This document shows, piece by piece, positions 62,160-64,000 of a DNA stretch of 64,000 nt. The DNA lies in contig OU342630.1 of the NCBI GenBank assembly GCA_910589415.1, positions 70,490,186 to 70,554,185 on the forward strand. Direction: 5' to 3'. Each line of letters opens with the position of its first letter. Positions within the stretch are counted from its first letter, which is position 1. A program made the position numbers and the translations under genes. The notes beneath the pieces were generated by a model. The model was not told where the DNA came from, ran no database searches, and saw only the letters and a list, made by a program, of their open reading frames with translations. Origin of the DNA: Malachius bipustulatus. Lineage: Eukaryota; Arthropoda; Insecta; Coleoptera; Melyridae.

Positions 62160-64000
62160 TGCAAAACTCACTCGTGTGAGGTTGCTATAGTCTCCCATCG
62201 GGCGCCTCTAGAGGTGTCGGATAGGGGAATGCCTCTCAGAGAAGAGTGGTACTGGGGAAATGAAGTACCCAGAATGAACCAAAACTAGCAGTGTTTGTGG
62301 CAAAACTAGGGCAACAGCAGCATCAAAATCAGGCTGAGGCGGAAGGTAAATGATACCAATAAGGCTTGGCACTGGACACTTGTGGGCATAGTTGAAGTAG
62401 AGGTATGGCACAACACTGCGATACAGAAAACGGAAAGCAATGGAAAGCTACCGCTTTATATATTCCCAGGACATTACTATGAGAGGAATGTATGCCCTCT
62501 AGTCCCTGGCAGCTCTTTAATGGTGCGAAGAATCTACCGGCTCAACATGGTCTCTACACCGCTGGCAAATTTGACAACCTTATTAATGAAACAAAAAGGC
62601 TACAGGTTGCTATAATAAGTATTAGCTAGCTACCCTGGCCAGTCACAGGCATATGCCAGAATTAACACGGCACACTTTATTATTTTGATAATGAGCCCCA
62701 TGACCACGATCACAGAAATGGTGTTGGCATTTTCATCTCGGCAGCATATTGCGGTGCTGTCATAGACTATACACCGATCACAAATAGAATAATGATACTC
62801 CAACTGCTTGGACAACCAAACCAACCAAGTTTAATATAATATAACTGTATGCTCCAACCTCCAACAGCGGAAAACAGTATAACAATGAGGTCGAAAACTT
62901 ATATACCTTGCTGGACGAAATATTAAAGAAACTGAATTAAGTCAATATGACCCTAATAATTAATTGATGATTTTAAATCAAAAATCGGACAAGGTTCCCG
63001 ACAGGATTTAGTCAGGGAGTTCGGACTTGGTACGGCCAACCGCAGGGGTGACAGACTCTTCGAGTTTTGCATGGAGAGAGATTTTGTCATTTTAAACACC
63101 TGGTTCAAGCTTCCAAAAAGGGGGCTTTATACTTGGGCCTCGCTTGCTGAAAACAATAACCAAGAACTAATAAGGAACGCATGTAGCAACCTACCCTGGA
63201 GCTGATATTGGTTTCGATCACGTCCCACTGGTAGTAGAAATAAAGGAAAATTATTAAAAAGAATAAAAGGGAAACTAAAAAATCTATGAACAGACGTAGA
63301 GGTTCTCAAAGATCCACAAACAAGAGACCTTGTCTAACAAGAATTGAACAACGAACTGTCCATTTCAGCTAAGAAAACTTATAATCAAGTAGAAGACCTG
63401 TGGTTAGACCTGAAGAATATCTTAACAAATATATGCAATAAAATTATGCAACCAATATATAAAGCCAAGAAAAAAAGATGGATGATGGACGAAATTCTGA
63501 ACATGATGGAGAATCGACGTCTATAGCTAAGAATAACAATGTAGATTTTAATCAAATTAGCCTAAACATCAAGGAAGAGATAACGATGGTCAAATAAAAC
63601 TGGAAGAGGAGATAAGAACGACTTGGGAACAATATACAGAAAATATCTTTTCTGACACCAGGCCGAATCTTATGAATAACCAAGACGCAACACTGTGGCC
63701 TTCTTCTAAAAGACGAAGTGGTACATGCAATTTCGACACCAAAAGATAGGAAAGGTCCTGGCCCAGACGGAATTCCAGTAGAAATACTGAAGCTGATAGC
63801 AGATGGGAACCTAAACTACATACATCACAAAACTGGTCAATATGATATTCCGGCAACACCGGAAAAATCCCAGAGGATTGCCTGAGGTCAACTTTGGTGA
63901 CAATTCCTAAGAAATAATTGTCTTAAAACTTGTAGCAATTATAGGCTAGTAAGCCTAACGAGCCATATCTTCTGTTTTTTGGCTGTTAACGTCATTTTTC
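62160..64000 (+). mobile_element. Decayed RTE-like non-LTR retrotransposon, cut by the window end
   Basis: Conceptual reading with several stops and shifts gives endonuclease pieces. AGKFDNLINETKRL is followed by NGVGIFISA, then IGQG, FGLGTANRRGDRLFEFC and LNTWFKLPKRGLYTWAS (about 62530-63180). Next comes the linker KKKRWMMDEILNMME (63470-63520) and the start of the reverse transcriptase, KDRKGPGPDGIPVEILKLI (about 63740-63800), then SNYRLVSLTSH near 63930. These match the RTE group often labelled craniofacial-development-protein-2-like in insects. The stops and shifts mean it is dead here. GC content is higher than the neighbouring DNA. Confidence 0.8.

Overview
This is AT-rich animal nuclear DNA, almost certainly from an insect. 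It has no operons or bacterial signals. It does have spliced genes with TATA boxes and TCAGT-like initiators, AATAAA poly(A) signals, microsatellites, an RTE-like retrotransposon remnant, and very many inverted-repeat elements that begin and end in TACAGGGTG/CACCCTGTA. The order is not settled. Short AGGTACCTA-type words are frequent, as I would expect in Hemiptera or Lepidoptera, but a (TCAGG)n run like the beetle telomere repeat is also present. No bacterial, viral or organellar block was seen.

Positions 1-38,200 are mostly non-coding. They hold a chain of foldback (long inverted-repeat) elements at 646-1800, 2232-3285, 5751-6822, 8069-8902, 10390-12509, 13164-13794, 16046-17226, 20405-20941, 21267-22005, 23032-24188, 24189-24948, 33301-33410, 33415-34261 and 36472-37077. 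Two places there look gene-like. One is a CpG-rich patch with a minus-strand splice donor near 26.85-27.43 kb. The other is a possible terminal coding exon at 32624-32939 (minus). Neither could be assigned to a known gene.

Positions 38.2-57.5 kb hold the main discovery, three related genes on the minus strand. Each has a 76-nt first exon encoding a 25-residue signal peptide, a phase-1 intron, and a second exon that starts with the residues G-(L/S)-P-A-P. Each also has a TATA-like box exactly 31 bp upstream of an initiator. The largest encodes a predicted 3,362-residue secreted protein made of 57 tandem units of 54-56 residues. These are arranged in a 20-unit, 3,330-bp higher-order repeat that is present twice, with a partial third copy. 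The other two genes are small (109 and 112 residues) and are tandem duplicates of each other. Signal peptide, splice frame and promoter are shared while the second exons differ almost completely. This is the pattern of a fast-evolving secreted (salivary, venom, glandular or coat) protein family, but the function is unknown.

Positions 57.5-64 kb hold more foldback elements (58160-58670 and 60414-61770) and, at the right end, a decayed RTE-like non-LTR retrotransposon (about 62.2-64.0 kb) that runs off the window.

One duplicated stretch gives a natural empty/filled site for a TACAGGGTG element (50696 versus 56178-56635). This shows directly that these inverted repeats were mobile and target TA-rich sites.
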